Shown piece after piece: positions 35,795 to 44,714 of a stretch of DNA of 64,000 bases. The stretch covers positions 2,604,001-2,668,000 of the forward strand of contig NZ_CP030051.1 of the NCBI RefSeq assembly GCF_004114975.1. The letters are read 5' to 3'. Both the position numbers and the translations under genes were made by a program. Under the pieces are notes generated by a model. The model searched no databases. It saw only the letters and a program-made list of their open reading frames with translations, and was not told where the DNA came from. The stretch's first letter is position 1; every line of letters begins with the position of its first letter. Source of the stretch: Bradyrhizobium guangdongense (GTDB lineage Bacteria > Pseudomonadota > Alphaproteobacteria > Rhizobiales > Xanthobacteraceae).

Positions 35795-36303
35795 CAAGGC
35801 ATACGAAGACACTGATCGCGACGTTTGGTGCAGCTGCCGCGCTTGTCGCGACGCTCGCTCTGAAGCCGCTTCCGGTCTACGTTTGGAATGCATCCGCGAG
35901 TGTGCCAATCGGTCTTTATCGCTTAAGCCCGGCGGTGACCTCCTTTGTCACCGAGCTGGTGGCCGTTCAGCCGCCCGAACCACTTGCGACTTTCCTCGAT
36001 TTGAACGGCTATCTGCCGCTCGGCGTGCCCATGTTGAAGCGGATCTTGGCGCTGCCAGGGCAAACGGTCTGCAGAATCGGGCTCACGATTTCAGTCAATG
36101 GCATTGCAATGGGCGAAGCGCGGGATCGCGATGGACGCGGCCGACCGCTGCCGAAGTGGCAGGGTTGCCGGGTCGTCGGAGACGGCGAGCTCTTCCTCAT
36201 GAACTGGCAGTCTCGTGACTCTCTCGACGGCCGATATTTTGGATTCTTGCCGACCGCGGCGGTAATCGGCCGTGCGCTGCCCGTGTGGACGTGGGAGGAG
36301 TGA
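35791..36303 (+). CDS. traF: TraF-type conjugal transfer peptidase (S26 signal peptidase family)
   Basis: 170 residues. One N-terminal membrane anchor (TLIATFGAAAALVATLAL) is followed by the catalytic Ser in ASASVPIGLYRL and the general-base Lys in MLKRILALPGQTVC. C-terminal family boxes are GELFLMNWQSRDSLDGRYFG and VIGRALPVW. In IncP-type systems TraF matures and cyclises the TrbC pilin in the periplasm. Here no trbC is present in the window, so its substrate would have to come from elsewhere. Start overlaps the DUF2840 stop, and the transglycosylase begins 2 bases after its own stop. Confidence 0.93.
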   Translation: MTRHTKTLIATFGAAAALVATLALKPLPVYVWNASASVPIGLYRLSPAVTSFVTELVAVQPPEPLATFLDLNGYLPLGVPMLKRILALPGQTVCRIGLTISVNGIAMGEARDRDGRGRPLPKWQGCRVVGDGELFLMNWQSRDSLDGRYFGFLPTAAVIGRALPVWTWEE

Positions 36304-36305
36304 TC

Positions 36306-37196
36306 ATGCGTGTTTCACGCTGTTGCCCCGCCATTCCTCTGTTGGATCGATCGCGGGACCGGCCCTCCGTCCGGACCGACGTTTGCAGGGCCGACGCGCG
36401 CCGCCGCAGTCCAGGGCGGCCGCACAGCCGTCGCGATGCGGCTGTATTCTGGGCCGGGGAGAGCACGACGGGACGCTTTGCTCGGCCGGCCGTGGGTCTT
36501 TGGGCTGTCGCGTTGCTGCTGCTTCTTTTCGCTACGTCGGACGATGCTGCTCTAGCCGAGAGTGGATCGGCGTGTGCTCAAGAGCATGCTCAGGCAGGCA
36601 CCCCGTTTGCAGCTTTCGTCGACGAAGCGTCCAATCGTTTTGCAATTCCAAGGGACTGGATCGGCTCGGTCATTAACATCGAAAGCACTGGGGACGTGCA
36701 CGCCAGATCAGCAAAGGGCGCAATGGGCCTGATGCAAATCATGCCGGCGACTTGGGCGGAACTTCGCGCACGCTACAATTTCGGGAACGACCCCTACGAC
36801 CCGCACGACAACATTCTGGCCGGCACGGCTTACTTGCGCGAACTGCTCGATCGGTATGGCTCCCGCGGCGTGTTTGCCGCGTACAACGCGGGACCGTCTC
36901 GCTATGAAGAGCATCTCGCAGGCGGCTCTCTGCCAGTTGAGACGCGCGCATACGTCGCAAAGCTTGCAAGTCGGCTGGCCATCGAACTGCCCCCGAGGTG
37001 GACGTCAAGCGGACAATCATCGGCAGGCGCGCTATTCGTCACGCGATCCGATCTGATGAAGACTCGCAACCGGTTGCTGGCTCTCAGGCCCTCGAGCGGT
37101 GCCACGCCAGCAACCCTGGCGCCTGATGTTGCGCTTATGGTCCCCCGGCCTATTGGTGTGTTCGTCTCTCGATCAGATGCGCGAGCATCGCATTGA
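36306..37196 (+). CDS. Lytic transglycosylase (SLT domain), conjugation-associated
   Basis: 296 residues from the ATG at 36306 with GGAGG upstream. An Arg-rich, poorly ordered N-terminus of about 60 residues leads to a membrane/signal helix (AVGLWAVALLLLLFATSDDA). The soluble-lytic-transglycosylase domain follows: FAIPRDWIGSVINIESTGDV with the catalytic Glu, AKGAMGLMQIMPATWAELRA, DNILAGTAYLRELLDRYG and FAAYNAGPSRY. It opens peptidoglycan locally for the transfer channel. It continues the traF transcript and is the last gene before the IS110 insertion. Confidence 0.92.
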   Translation: MRVSRCCPAIPLLDRSRDRPSVRTDVCRADARRRSPGRPHSRRDAAVFWAGESTTGRFARPAVGLWAVALLLLLFATSDDAALAESGSACAQEHAQAGTPFAAFVDEASNRFAIPRDWIGSVINIESTGDVHARSAKGAMGLMQIMPATWAELRARYNFGNDPYDPHDNILAGTAYLRELLDRYGSRGVFAAYNAGPSRYEEHLAGGSLPVETRAYVAKLASRLAIELPPRWTSSGQSSAGALFVTRSDLMKTRNRLLALRPSSGATPATLAPDVALMVPRPIGVFVSRSDARASH

Positions 37197-37584
37197 CCAA
37201 ATGTGCGGGTTCGCAAGCTGATCGCATATGGCGACCCTTGCCCGCACTCTACTCGTCGCTTCGCTCCTCACGGAGCCACCCTTCCGTTGCCTCGGCCCTT
37301 CGGGCGATGATTGCTCTAGCAAGCGCTTGAACTCGGTGGGACTTTGCTAATGGGCCGCCAAGTCGCGGCGGCTATTTTGCGCACCGGTGAGTGGGAAGCC
37401 ACGACGGAAGAGACAGACCCGACAAATCGAAGAAATGCAGGAACGAGTTGAGTTTGAACGACCCATTAAGAAGGCTCTTCAAATCGGGCTTCGAAATAGC
37501 GGTGCACGGGGATAATGCGGCCGTGGCCAAATCCGGAGCCTGGTGCAACGACTTGGAAGGTCGTTGCCACACAGGAGAGCTCCG
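37197..37584 (+). other. Gene-free region with left end of the IS110 element and possible bridge RNA
   Basis: 37197-37390 holds short GC hairpins and the GGCTATTTTGC motif. From about 37395 to 37584 the sequence is non-coding leader of the transposase gene. A perfect 8-bp hairpin (GCAACGAC 37545-37552, GTCGTTGC 37560-37567) lies just before the ribosome-binding site. IS110-group elements encode a structured bridge RNA in this left non-coding end, so one is expected here, but I cannot fold it reliably by eye. Confidence 0.45.
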
Positions 37585-38649
37585 ATGAAACTCTATGTTG
37601 GATTGGACGTCGGTCTTGAAGAAACCAGCCTTTGCATCGTCGACAGCGAGGGCCTCACGGTCCGCGAAGTTAAGGTCAGCACCGAGCCAGAGGCGATCCG
37701 CTCCGCTGTGGAGAACTACGCGGATCGCCTCGATAGAGTGGGAGTCGAGGCGTCATCGCTTGGTATCTGGCTGTATCGCGAATTGCAGCCAGCCGGGCTT
37801 CCAATCATCGTCGTGGAGGCACGCCACATGCGCGTTTCGCTGTCGACGATGCGCAACAAGACGGACCGAAACGATGCACGCGGCATCGCGCAGATGATGC
37901 GGTTGGGCTGGTACCGTGCCGTCCATGTCAAGAATATCGACATGCAAAAAATGCGCACGTTGTTGACGAACCGGAAGCTGCTCAAGCGCAAATTGATCGA
38001 CCTCGAGAACCACGTTCGGGGGGCACTGCGGGCCTATGGATTGCTGGTCGGAACGGTTGCCCGAGGTGCCTACGAAGCTCGCATCCGCGAACTGATCGAG
38101 CATTGCGACCCGGTTTTTGTGATGTCTATCCAGGTCATGTTGGACGTGCGCCGCGCTCTCCTCGAGGGCTACGATCGGCTACATCGCGTGCTCCTGCAGG
38201 TGGTCCAGCATGATCCTGTTTGCCGGCGCCTGATGACAGTTCCGGGTGTCGGTCCGGTCGTTGCCTTGTCGTTCAAAGTTGGCGTTGATGATCCTCATCG
38301 CTTTACCCGATCACGCACCGTGGGCGCCCATTTTGGGCTGACGCCGAAGCGTCACCAGTCTGGGACGTCGATCGATTTTGAAGGTCATATCAGCAAACAG
38401 GGCGATATCTCGGTGCGGGAGGCGCTATGCGAAGCAGCTGCAAGTCTGCTGCTGCGAGTCAGGAAATGGTCGGCGTTGCGAGCGTGGGGCCTGCGGATCG
38501 CCAAGCGTTCGAGCATGCTGTGTGCGATTGCCGCGGTCGCACGAAAGCTCGCATGCATTCTGCACCGGATGTGGATCAACGAAACCGATTTCAACGTCGG
38601 ATTCGGCGCCAAGATCACGCAGCGGCTGCGCCTAAAACCGGCGCAATAG
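37585..38649 (+). CDS. IS110-family transposase (DEDD recombinase)
   Basis: 354 residues, ATG behind AGGAGAG. The N-terminal RuvC-like DEDD domain starts YVGLDVGLEETSLCIVDSEG and continues with VGVEASSLGIWLYRELQPAG and the RNKTDRNDARGIAQMMRLGW block. The C-terminal Tnp2 domain has LMTVPGVGPVVALSFKVGVD, FGLTPKRHQSGTSIDFEGHI and SKQGDISVREALCEAA, which contains the catalytic serine region. Length and order are complete, so it may be active. It is inserted between the lytic transglycosylase and relaxase genes in the same orientation. Confidence 0.93.
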   Translation: MKLYVGLDVGLEETSLCIVDSEGLTVREVKVSTEPEAIRSAVENYADRLDRVGVEASSLGIWLYRELQPAGLPIIVVEARHMRVSLSTMRNKTDRNDARGIAQMMRLGWYRAVHVKNIDMQKMRTLLTNRKLLKRKLIDLENHVRGALRAYGLLVGTVARGAYEARIRELIEHCDPVFVMSIQVMLDVRRALLEGYDRLHRVLLQVVQHDPVCRRLMTVPGVGPVVALSFKVGVDDPHRFTRSRTVGAHFGLTPKRHQSGTSIDFEGHISKQGDISVREALCEAAASLLLRVRKWSALRAWGLRIAKRSSMLCAIAAVARKLACILHRMWINETDFNVGFGAKITQRLRLKPAQ

Positions 38650-39198
38650 CCGCTGAGCAGCCGAGCATAGAAAGCGCTGGGTTTGTGCCCGGCATGTTGA
38701 GGAGGAACGAAATTAGAGATCCGCGCGCGCGGTGAGCGGTCCCCCTGGCGGGGCCGCGAAACGGGGAATGTCCGCTATCTCTTGCCTGCTGCCGCCCTTC
38801 GGGGACGAGAGCGCAAAACTGCTTGGACAGCCCTGTTTACGAACCTGATGAAGAGCATGCGACGGCCGAAGTGCTGAACGCGAAGGAACGCATGGACCCC
38901 GCCTGGTGAATGCACGTCGCGTACGCGGCTGTGGTGAAGTTGTGCGTTGTTGCTGCAGGGAGTCGGTAATGGCTGAAGTACGAAGAGTCGAAGAAAAGCG
39001 TAGGAATGAGTTGACTTTGCCCGCCCGATTAGGAAGGCGAGATAAAAGGGTGTCGCCGCTCGAAGCGCAAGCCATTGGCATGGCTTGGGTTCTGGCGTGC
39101 AGGTCGGTCGGGGCGCGTGCCACGCCTTGTATTTTGATGAATGCAATCAAAGTCGTTTGCGGCACCGCGTCCGATTTCGACCCTTGGGAGGTCCGACC
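38650..39198 (+). other. Region between IS110 and relaxase with second copy of a leader repeat
   Basis: No gene is supported. At 38988-39038 a sequence beginning TCGAAGAAAAGCGTAGGAAT resembles 37427-37475 (TCGAAGAAATGCAGGAACGA) over about 50 bases at roughly 75 percent identity, in direct orientation. The origin of transfer is expected upstream of the relaxase gene, but I recognise no nic consensus. Confidence 0.4.
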
Positions 39199-40962
39199 GT
39201 GAGCACAAGCGATAGCGAACTGCGTATCCGGCCTGGGCGCATCCGCAGTACCCGCGCGCCGAAGCACAAGAGCTTCATCAATCAGGTGCTGCGCGCAGCG
39301 ATGAAGGCAGGACACGCCTCGGGGCAGAGCGTGGTGGGCAGGCGCTCGACAGCTTATGGGCGATCGACGTTCGGCCGTGGTCGGCTCGCCTTTAGCCCAG
39401 CCAGATTGTTCGGTCCAACGCGGCGCGTTGTGGTGAAAGCGCGCGTCGTTCGACACAAAGGGCGAGCCTTCCGATCAGCGCCAATGACGACCCACCTCTC
39501 ATATCTGAAGCGCGACGGCGTGACGCGGAGTGGTGAGGCGGCCGAGATGTTCGATGCCGGCAGCAACCGCGCCGACAGCGCGGCTTTCGCGGAACGGTGC
39601 AAGGACGATCGGCATCATTTCAGGTTCATCGTCTCGCCCGAGGACGCCTGCGAAATGACGGACCTGAAGGCCTTCGCCCGAGATCTCGCGAGGCAGATGG
39701 AGACCGATCTCGGCACGCGGCTCGATTGGGTGGCTGTGGATCATTGGAACACTGACAACCCTCACCTCCACCTTCTCGTCCGGGGAGTAGATGACAAAGG
39801 GACGGATCTCGTGATCTCGCGCGACTACATTAGTCAGGGCTTGCGCTCACGCGCCGAGGAACTGGTCGCGATCGAACTTGGTCCAAAGCCGGAGCTCGAG
39901 GTCCGCAATTCACTGGAGAAGGAAGTCACCACAGAGGGATGGACGCGTCTTGATCGGGAGGTCCGCCTGGCAGCCGATGAGACCGGCTATATCGATCTTC
40001 GCCCAGAGGATCCCGGCGGGTCCGATCCGAACATCAGGCGCCTGATGGTGGGACGCCTTCAGCATCTCGAGAAAATGGGCCTTGCCGCATCTGTTGCCCC
40101 GGGGGAATGGATGGTCGGGCTTGAGGCTGAGCGCAGCTTACGCGACCTTGGCATGCGCGGCGACATCATCAAGACCATGCATCGCGCCTTCATCGAGCGT
40201 GGCGAAGCCCGCGGCGTTTCGGAGTTCGTCATCGAAGGTGGGCTGCCGGCGTCCCAGATTATGGGACGACTAGTTGACCGTGGATTGCATGACGAACTGA
40301 CTGGCGAGGCGTACGCCCTGGTCGACGGAACCGATGGGCGCGCGCACTACGTGCGGTTCGGACGGATCGAGGCATTCGACGACGCACCGCCCATCGGCGG
40401 CATAGTCGAGGTGCGACATCTCCGCCAAACCGGCGATCCCCGACCGATGGTGGTGCTAGCGACCCGGTCTGATCTCGATCTGGATGGGCAGATCACGGCT
40501 AAAGGTGCAACCTGGCTCGACCATAGGCTCGCCGAACGCGACCCTATGCCGCTCGCCATGAGTGGATTTGGCCGCGAGACCCGCGATGCCATGGAAGCCC
40601 GTGCCGAGCACCTGCTCCGGGAGGGCTTGGCGCGGCGACAAGGTCGAGGCCTCGTTTTGCAGCGCGATCTCCTGAACACGTTGCGCAGGCGCGAACTGGA
40701 CGAGGTGGCGGCAAAGGTCTCGGCCGGCACTGGCCTGCCTCGCGTGAATGCCGCCACTGGGGAGCACGTGGCAGGCACATATCGTCAGCGTCTGACGCTC
40801 TCCTCGGGACGCTTCGCCATGATCGATAATGGGCTCGGCTTCCAGCTCGTGCCCTGGTCGCGCGAAATCCAACAGAGGCTCGGCCAACACGTGACCGGCC
40901 TCATCAAGGAAGGCGGGGGCATCGAATGGGGTTTTGATCGCAAACGCGACCTCGGCCTCTAA
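39199..40962 (+). CDS. Relaxase/mobilisation nuclease, VirD2-like with DUF3363
   Basis: 587 residues from the GTG at 39199, with GGGAGG seven bases upstream. A basic N-terminal segment with arginine-rich RRVVVKARVVRHKGRAF precedes the relaxase fold: THLSYLKRDGVTRSG with the candidate tyrosine, HFRFIVSPEDACEMTDL, and the metal motif DHWNTDNPHLHLLVRG with His189 and His191. The C-terminal two thirds match the DUF3363 region (ERSLRDLGMRGDIIKTMHRA, RRELDEVAAKVSAGTGLPRV, FQLVPWSREIQQRLG). It nicks oriT and pilots the strand. TraG follows 36 bases downstream. Confidence 0.9.
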   Translation: MSTSDSELRIRPGRIRSTRAPKHKSFINQVLRAAMKAGHASGQSVVGRRSTAYGRSTFGRGRLAFSPARLFGPTRRVVVKARVVRHKGRAFRSAPMTTHLSYLKRDGVTRSGEAAEMFDAGSNRADSAAFAERCKDDRHHFRFIVSPEDACEMTDLKAFARDLARQMETDLGTRLDWVAVDHWNTDNPHLHLLVRGVDDKGTDLVISRDYISQGLRSRAEELVAIELGPKPELEVRNSLEKEVTTEGWTRLDREVRLAADETGYIDLRPEDPGGSDPNIRRLMVGRLQHLEKMGLAASVAPGEWMVGLEAERSLRDLGMRGDIIKTMHRAFIERGEARGVSEFVIEGGLPASQIMGRLVDRGLHDELTGEAYALVDGTDGRAHYVRFGRIEAFDDAPPIGGIVEVRHLRQTGDPRPMVVLATRSDLDLDGQITAKGATWLDHRLAERDPMPLAMSGFGRETRDAMEARAEHLLREGLARRQGRGLVLQRDLLNTLRRRELDEVAAKVSAGTGLPRVNAATGEHVAGTYRQRLTLSSGRFAMIDNGLGFQLVPWSREIQQRLGQHVTGLIKEGGGIEWGFDRKRDLGL

Positions 40963-40998
40963 TAATCTCTCCAATTCAGTTGTGAAAGGACGCTCGGA

Positions 40999-42984
40999 AT
41001 GTCCGGCACCAAAATCCTCTGGGGACAGGTGATCGTTGTCGGCCTGATCGTATTGCTGGCCATCTGGGGAGCCAGCGAATGGGCGGCGTGGCGGCTCGCC
41101 TGGCAACCGGAACTTGGGCGACCCTGGTTCGAACTGTTGGGCTTGAAGATCTACTACCCGCCCATCTTCTTCTGGTGGTGGTTCGTCTACGATGCCTATG
41201 CGCCTCAGGTCTTTGTCGAGGGCGCGTTCATCGTGGCGTCCGGGACCTTCGTGTCTATCGCGGTGGCAATCGGCATGTCGGTGTGGCGCGCGCGTGAAGC
41301 CCAGAGTGTCGAGACCTATGGTTCGGCACGCTGGGCCAGTGCCGAAGAGGTCCGGGACGCCGGACTTCTTGGTCCGGATGGGGTGGTGCTTGGCAAGCTC
41401 GAGCGCAACTACCTCCGTCATGATGGGCCGGAGCATGTGTTGTGTTTTGCACCGACCCGATCCGGAAAGGGTGTAGGACTGGTCGTTCCCTCGCTGCTGG
41501 CCTGGCCGGGATCGGCCATCGTGCACGACATCAAGGGCGAGAACTGGCAGCTAACCGCTGGCTTTCGCGCGCGGCATGGCCGCGTCCTGTTGTTCGACCC
41601 GACGAACCCGAAATCTTCGGCTTACAATCCCCTGCTCGAGGTCCGGCGCGGCGAGTGGGAGGTCCGCGACGTCCAGAACGTTGCCGACGTCCTGGTGGAC
41701 CCTGAAGGATCCCTGGACAAGCGGAACCATTGGGAGAAGACCAGTCATTCACTCTTGGTTGGCGCCATTCTCCACGTCCTCTATGCGGAAGCTGACAAAA
41801 CACTAGCAGGGGTTGCCGCTTTTCTTTCCGACCCGAAACGGCCAATCGAGGCTACACTGAAGGCGATGATGTCCACACCGCACCTTGGCGGGCAGGGCGC
41901 CCATCCCGTGGTCGCCTCGACCGCGCGCGAGCTGCTCAACAAATCAGAGAATGAACGTTCCGGCGTCCTGTCGACTGCGATGTCGTTCCTTGGGCTCTAC
42001 CGCGATCCAGTCGTGGCCCAGGTGACCTGCCGTTGCGACTGGCGGATCGCCGATTTGATCGCAGACAGCCACCCCGCGACTCTTTACCTGGTGGTGCCAC
42101 CTTCTGATATCTCGCGGACAAAGCCCCTGATCCGCCTGGTGCTGAACCAGATTGGGCGGCGCCTGACCGAAGACCTGCACTCCCGTGATCGTCGGCATCG
42201 CATCTTGATGATGCTCGACGAGTTCCCGGCTCTCGGGCGGCTTGATTTCTTCGAGTCCGCGCTCGCCTTCATGGCGGGGTACGGAATCAAGAGTTTCCTG
42301 ATCGCGCAGTCGCTCAATCAGATCGAAAAGGCCTATGGGCCCAACAATGCGATCCTCGACAACTGCCACGTCCGCGTCAGCTTCGCAACGAACGACGAGC
42401 GGACCGCAAAGCGTGTGTCAGATGCGCTGGGTACGGCCACCGAGATGCGTGCCATGAAGAACTACGCCGGTCACAGGTTGAACCCCTGGCTAGGTCATCT
42501 GATGGTTTCGCGCCAGGAGACGGCGAGACCGCTTTTGACACCTGGCGAGGTCATGCAGCTTCCGCCGATGGACGAGATCGTCATGGTGGCGGGCACGGCG
42601 CCGATTCGGGCAAAGAAGGTCCGCTATTACGAGGATCGCCGCTTCACCGAGAGGGCTCTGCCGCCCCCCGATCCCGCGAGCGCCGGCCGGTCATCGCGAA
42701 CAGACGGATGGTCGGCCCTCGGACCGCTGAAGCCGACGGATGTTCCAGCTGACAGAGTTCCGGCGGCCGAGGAAGACACGGCGAACGGCGGACTTCGTCG
42801 TGAGCCCGAGCTCCCCGATCACGTCGCGATCACCAGAGAGACAATCGAGCTAACACCGGCAGAAGAATTCGCTGCCGTTCTTGACGACGACGGTGTGGTC
42901 CGTCAGTCACGGCTCGTACGCCAGCAGATGCGCGGTGTGGCCCGTCAGACCGTCCTCGACCCGAATGATGGTATGGAGCTCTGA
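40999..42984 (+). CDS. traG: Type IV coupling protein TraG/VirD4
   Basis: 661 residues. Two or three N-terminal membrane segments (VIVVGLIVLLAIWGASEW, PPIFFWWWFVY, FIVASGTFVSIAVAIGMSV) are followed by the ATPase: GSARWASAEE, Walker A FAPTRSGKGVG at 150-160, SAIVHDIKGENW and Walker B ILMMLDEFPALGRLDF near 400. The helical IAQSLNQIEKAYG and the late MPPMDE-like QLPPMDEIVMVAG are also seen. It couples the relaxosome to the mating channel. The acidic, disordered C-terminal 110 residues are typical. It forms an operon with the relaxase and ribbon-helix-helix gene. Confidence 0.95.
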   Translation: MSGTKILWGQVIVVGLIVLLAIWGASEWAAWRLAWQPELGRPWFELLGLKIYYPPIFFWWWFVYDAYAPQVFVEGAFIVASGTFVSIAVAIGMSVWRAREAQSVETYGSARWASAEEVRDAGLLGPDGVVLGKLERNYLRHDGPEHVLCFAPTRSGKGVGLVVPSLLAWPGSAIVHDIKGENWQLTAGFRARHGRVLLFDPTNPKSSAYNPLLEVRRGEWEVRDVQNVADVLVDPEGSLDKRNHWEKTSHSLLVGAILHVLYAEADKTLAGVAAFLSDPKRPIEATLKAMMSTPHLGGQGAHPVVASTARELLNKSENERSGVLSTAMSFLGLYRDPVVAQVTCRCDWRIADLIADSHPATLYLVVPPSDISRTKPLIRLVLNQIGRRLTEDLHSRDRRHRILMMLDEFPALGRLDFFESALAFMAGYGIKSFLIAQSLNQIEKAYGPNNAILDNCHVRVSFATNDERTAKRVSDALGTATEMRAMKNYAGHRLNPWLGHLMVSRQETARPLLTPGEVMQLPPMDEIVMVAGTAPIRAKKVRYYEDRRFTERALPPPDPASAGRSSRTDGWSALGPLKPTDVPADRVPAAEEDTANGGLRREPELPDHVAITRETIELTPAEEFAAVLDDDGVVRQSRLVRQQMRGVARQTVLDPNDGMEL

Positions 42985-42990
42985 GGCCAT

Positions 42991-43416
42991 ATGCGCAACC
43001 GTATGAACGTCTATTTTCCGCCAGAGCTTCTGATGCAGATCTCGGAGCTTGCCGATCGCAAGAAGCTTTCCCGGTCAGCAATCGTGGAGGCGGCTGTTGC
43101 ATCGTTTCTGTCGCCGGATGGCGCGGACAGGCGGGAGGCGGCATTTGCCCGTCGTCTGGACCTGCTGTCCCGTCAGATGCACAGGCTGGAGCGCGACGTC
43201 GGTTTGACCGCCGAGACGTTGGCTCTCTTCATCCGTTTCTGGCTGACGATCACGCCACCATTGCCCAATGACGCCCAAGCGGCTGCGCAAGTCAAAGGCA
43301 GGGAGCGATTTGAAGGGTTTGTCGAGACGCTCGGGCGTCGCTTGCAAAAGGGGCAAAGCTTTCTCCGCGAAATCCCGGAGGATATACGGCGTCACGAATC
43401 CGCCGACGAAACCTGA
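42991..43416 (+). CDS. Ribbon-helix-helix (CopG-type) regulator of the transfer operon
   Basis: 141 residues, beginning 6 bases after the traG stop. The N-terminal ribbon-helix-helix is MNVYFPPELLMQISELADRK followed by LSRSAIVEAAVASFLS. The remainder is helical with a hydrophobic patch (ETLALFIRFWLTITPP). In related ICEs this gene separates traG from trbB and is thought to control the transfer genes or take part in the relaxosome. Here it is the last recognisable element gene: nothing resembling TrbB follows. Confidence 0.88.
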   Translation: MRNRMNVYFPPELLMQISELADRKKLSRSAIVEAAVASFLSPDGADRREAAFARRLDLLSRQMHRLERDVGLTAETLALFIRFWLTITPPLPNDAQAAAQVKGRERFEGFVETLGRRLQKGQSFLREIPEDIRRHESADET

Positions 43417-44090
43417 CCGAGTAGTCTGGATGCGTTAGCGCGCGGTGGTTCCGACCTAACCGGGCAGAGAATTAGCGGAACCAACAAAAGGGGGCCGCGC
43501 TATCGGTTCGAACGAGCGGAGAGGAGGAGGCCAAACGACTGCCTCAAGAAGGCCAAGGTAAGAGGGCGCCGCGCTCGAGACCAAAATACCCTGCAGGAGC
43601 TGGCCATCGCCGAGGCGGAGGAGGTCGTCTCCACCTGCACCGTGCCGATCACCGTGCTTGAGGCTCCAAGGACTCGATCCACATGTCGCGACCTGAGCTG
43701 AAGCGCGTCACGAGTGCGGCGGCTGCGGGCTCCTCGGTGATCTCGCCATTGTTGCCGAGGCTCCGGAGGCTGCCAAGGCGCCAAGCCAGCCAACGCACTC
43801 AAGGCAGCGAAGCCGTCGCCGACTGACGCGCTGCAAATCCCTATCCGGCCGCAAGCACATGGGGCCACTCCTCTGGTGCGACCGCCTCGACCCCTCACAT
43901 CGCGCAACTCCGGGCGTTGGCCCGCGAGAAGAATGTTCGACGCGTCCGACCCCCTAGCAATTTCTCACCTAAAGCATTTGGCTTGTTTTGCGATCTCCGC
44001 TAGCTAAATTGTATCCGTGCCAGCTGCGCAATCAGCCGATTATCTCCACCACAATTCGTGCATGGCCTTGTTACCGAAAGCTTAAACCTG
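43417..44090. other. Non-coding right edge of the element
   Basis: 674 bases without a supported gene. The place where trbB would begin shows neither a Walker ATPase nor any other trb signature in six frames. The right junction of the island probably lies here. I found no repeat of the left-edge sequence 25343-25374. Confidence 0.5.
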
Positions 44091-44714
44091 ATGCCTTTTC
44101 CCTCAGCCGAACGGATCGCGCTCTTCATCGATGGGCCCAATCTGTATGCCACGGCAAAAGCATTGGGCTTCGACATCGATTACAGGCGCCTGCTTAGCGA
44201 GTTTCAGGGGCGTGGGACGCTGTTGCGGGCGTTCTACTACACTGCAGTCATTGAGGATCAGGAATATTTCTCGATCCGCCCCCTGATCGATTGGCTCCAC
44301 TACAACGGCTACACGGTTGTCACCAAGGCGACCAAGGAATTCATCGACGCCTCCGGCCGGCGCAAGGTCAAACGCAACATGGACATCGAGCTCACTGTGA
44401 ACGCCATGGAGCTCGCCGAGTACATCGACCACATGGTGCTGTTCTCGGGTGACGGCGATTTCCGCTCGCTGGTCGAAGCCGTGCAGCGCCGCGGCGTGCG
44501 GGTTACTGTGGTCTCCACCATTGCTAGCCAGCCGCCGATGATCGCCGACGAGCTGCGTCGCCAGGCGGATGTGTTCACTGATCTTATAGAGCTGCAATCA
44601 AGGTTAGGCCGTGATCCTGTTGAACATCCAGCGCGCGAGCGGGTAGACCGGGAACCGCGCGTGCATGTGCGGAGATCCTTGCAGCAACCTAAGGGAAATG
44701 ATCATCGAGATTAG
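44091..44714 (+). CDS. NYN domain (LabA/DUF88-like) protein
   Basis: 207 residues from the ATG at 44091. The PIN-like NYN fold is clear: RIALFIDGPNLYATAKALGF, then RAFYYTAVIEDQEY, VVTKATKEFIDASGRRKVK, MDIELTVNAMELAEYIDHMV and LFSGDGDFRSLVEAV. These proteins are predicted metal-dependent RNases. The segment that normally reads 'D..l..D' carries Asn in place of the second Asp (ELTVNAM), which may weaken activity. The tail is charged and disordered. No operon partner is visible, although in rhizobia a related gene usually sits near smpB and rpoZ, so this may be a second copy. Confidence 0.88.
   Translation: MPFPSAERIALFIDGPNLYATAKALGFDIDYRRLLSEFQGRGTLLRAFYYTAVIEDQEYFSIRPLIDWLHYNGYTVVTKATKEFIDASGRRKVKRNMDIELTVNAMELAEYIDHMVLFSGDGDFRSLVEAVQRRGVRVTVVSTIASQPPMIADELRRQADVFTDLIELQSRLGRDPVEHPARERVDREPRVHVRRSLQQPKGNDHRD

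Larger units (their letters stand above)
25375..43416. mobile_element. ICE-derived island (integrase to coupling protein), probably defective
   Basis: The stretch contains a tyrosine integrase with overlapping AlpA-like gene, ArdC, Toprim, DUF2493, DUF736, a QseC-QseM-FseA-type control module, DUF2840, TraF, lytic transglycosylase, DUF3363-type relaxase, TraG/VirD4 and a ribbon-helix-helix protein, in the order usual for rhizobial and Tn4371-like ICEs. The trbBCDEJLFGI genes that normally follow are absent, RepA/ParA is missing or a stub, and one membrane gene is broken. The left edge is about 25343-25374. The right edge lies between 43417 and the NYN gene at 44091. I found no convincing direct repeat that would define attL and attR. 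Confidence 0.8.

Noticed and set aside
42991..43416. Antitoxin of a toxin-antitoxin pair
   Set aside because: The ribbon-helix-helix protein is 141 residues long, follows traG directly and has no toxin gene after it; a transfer-operon regulator fits better.
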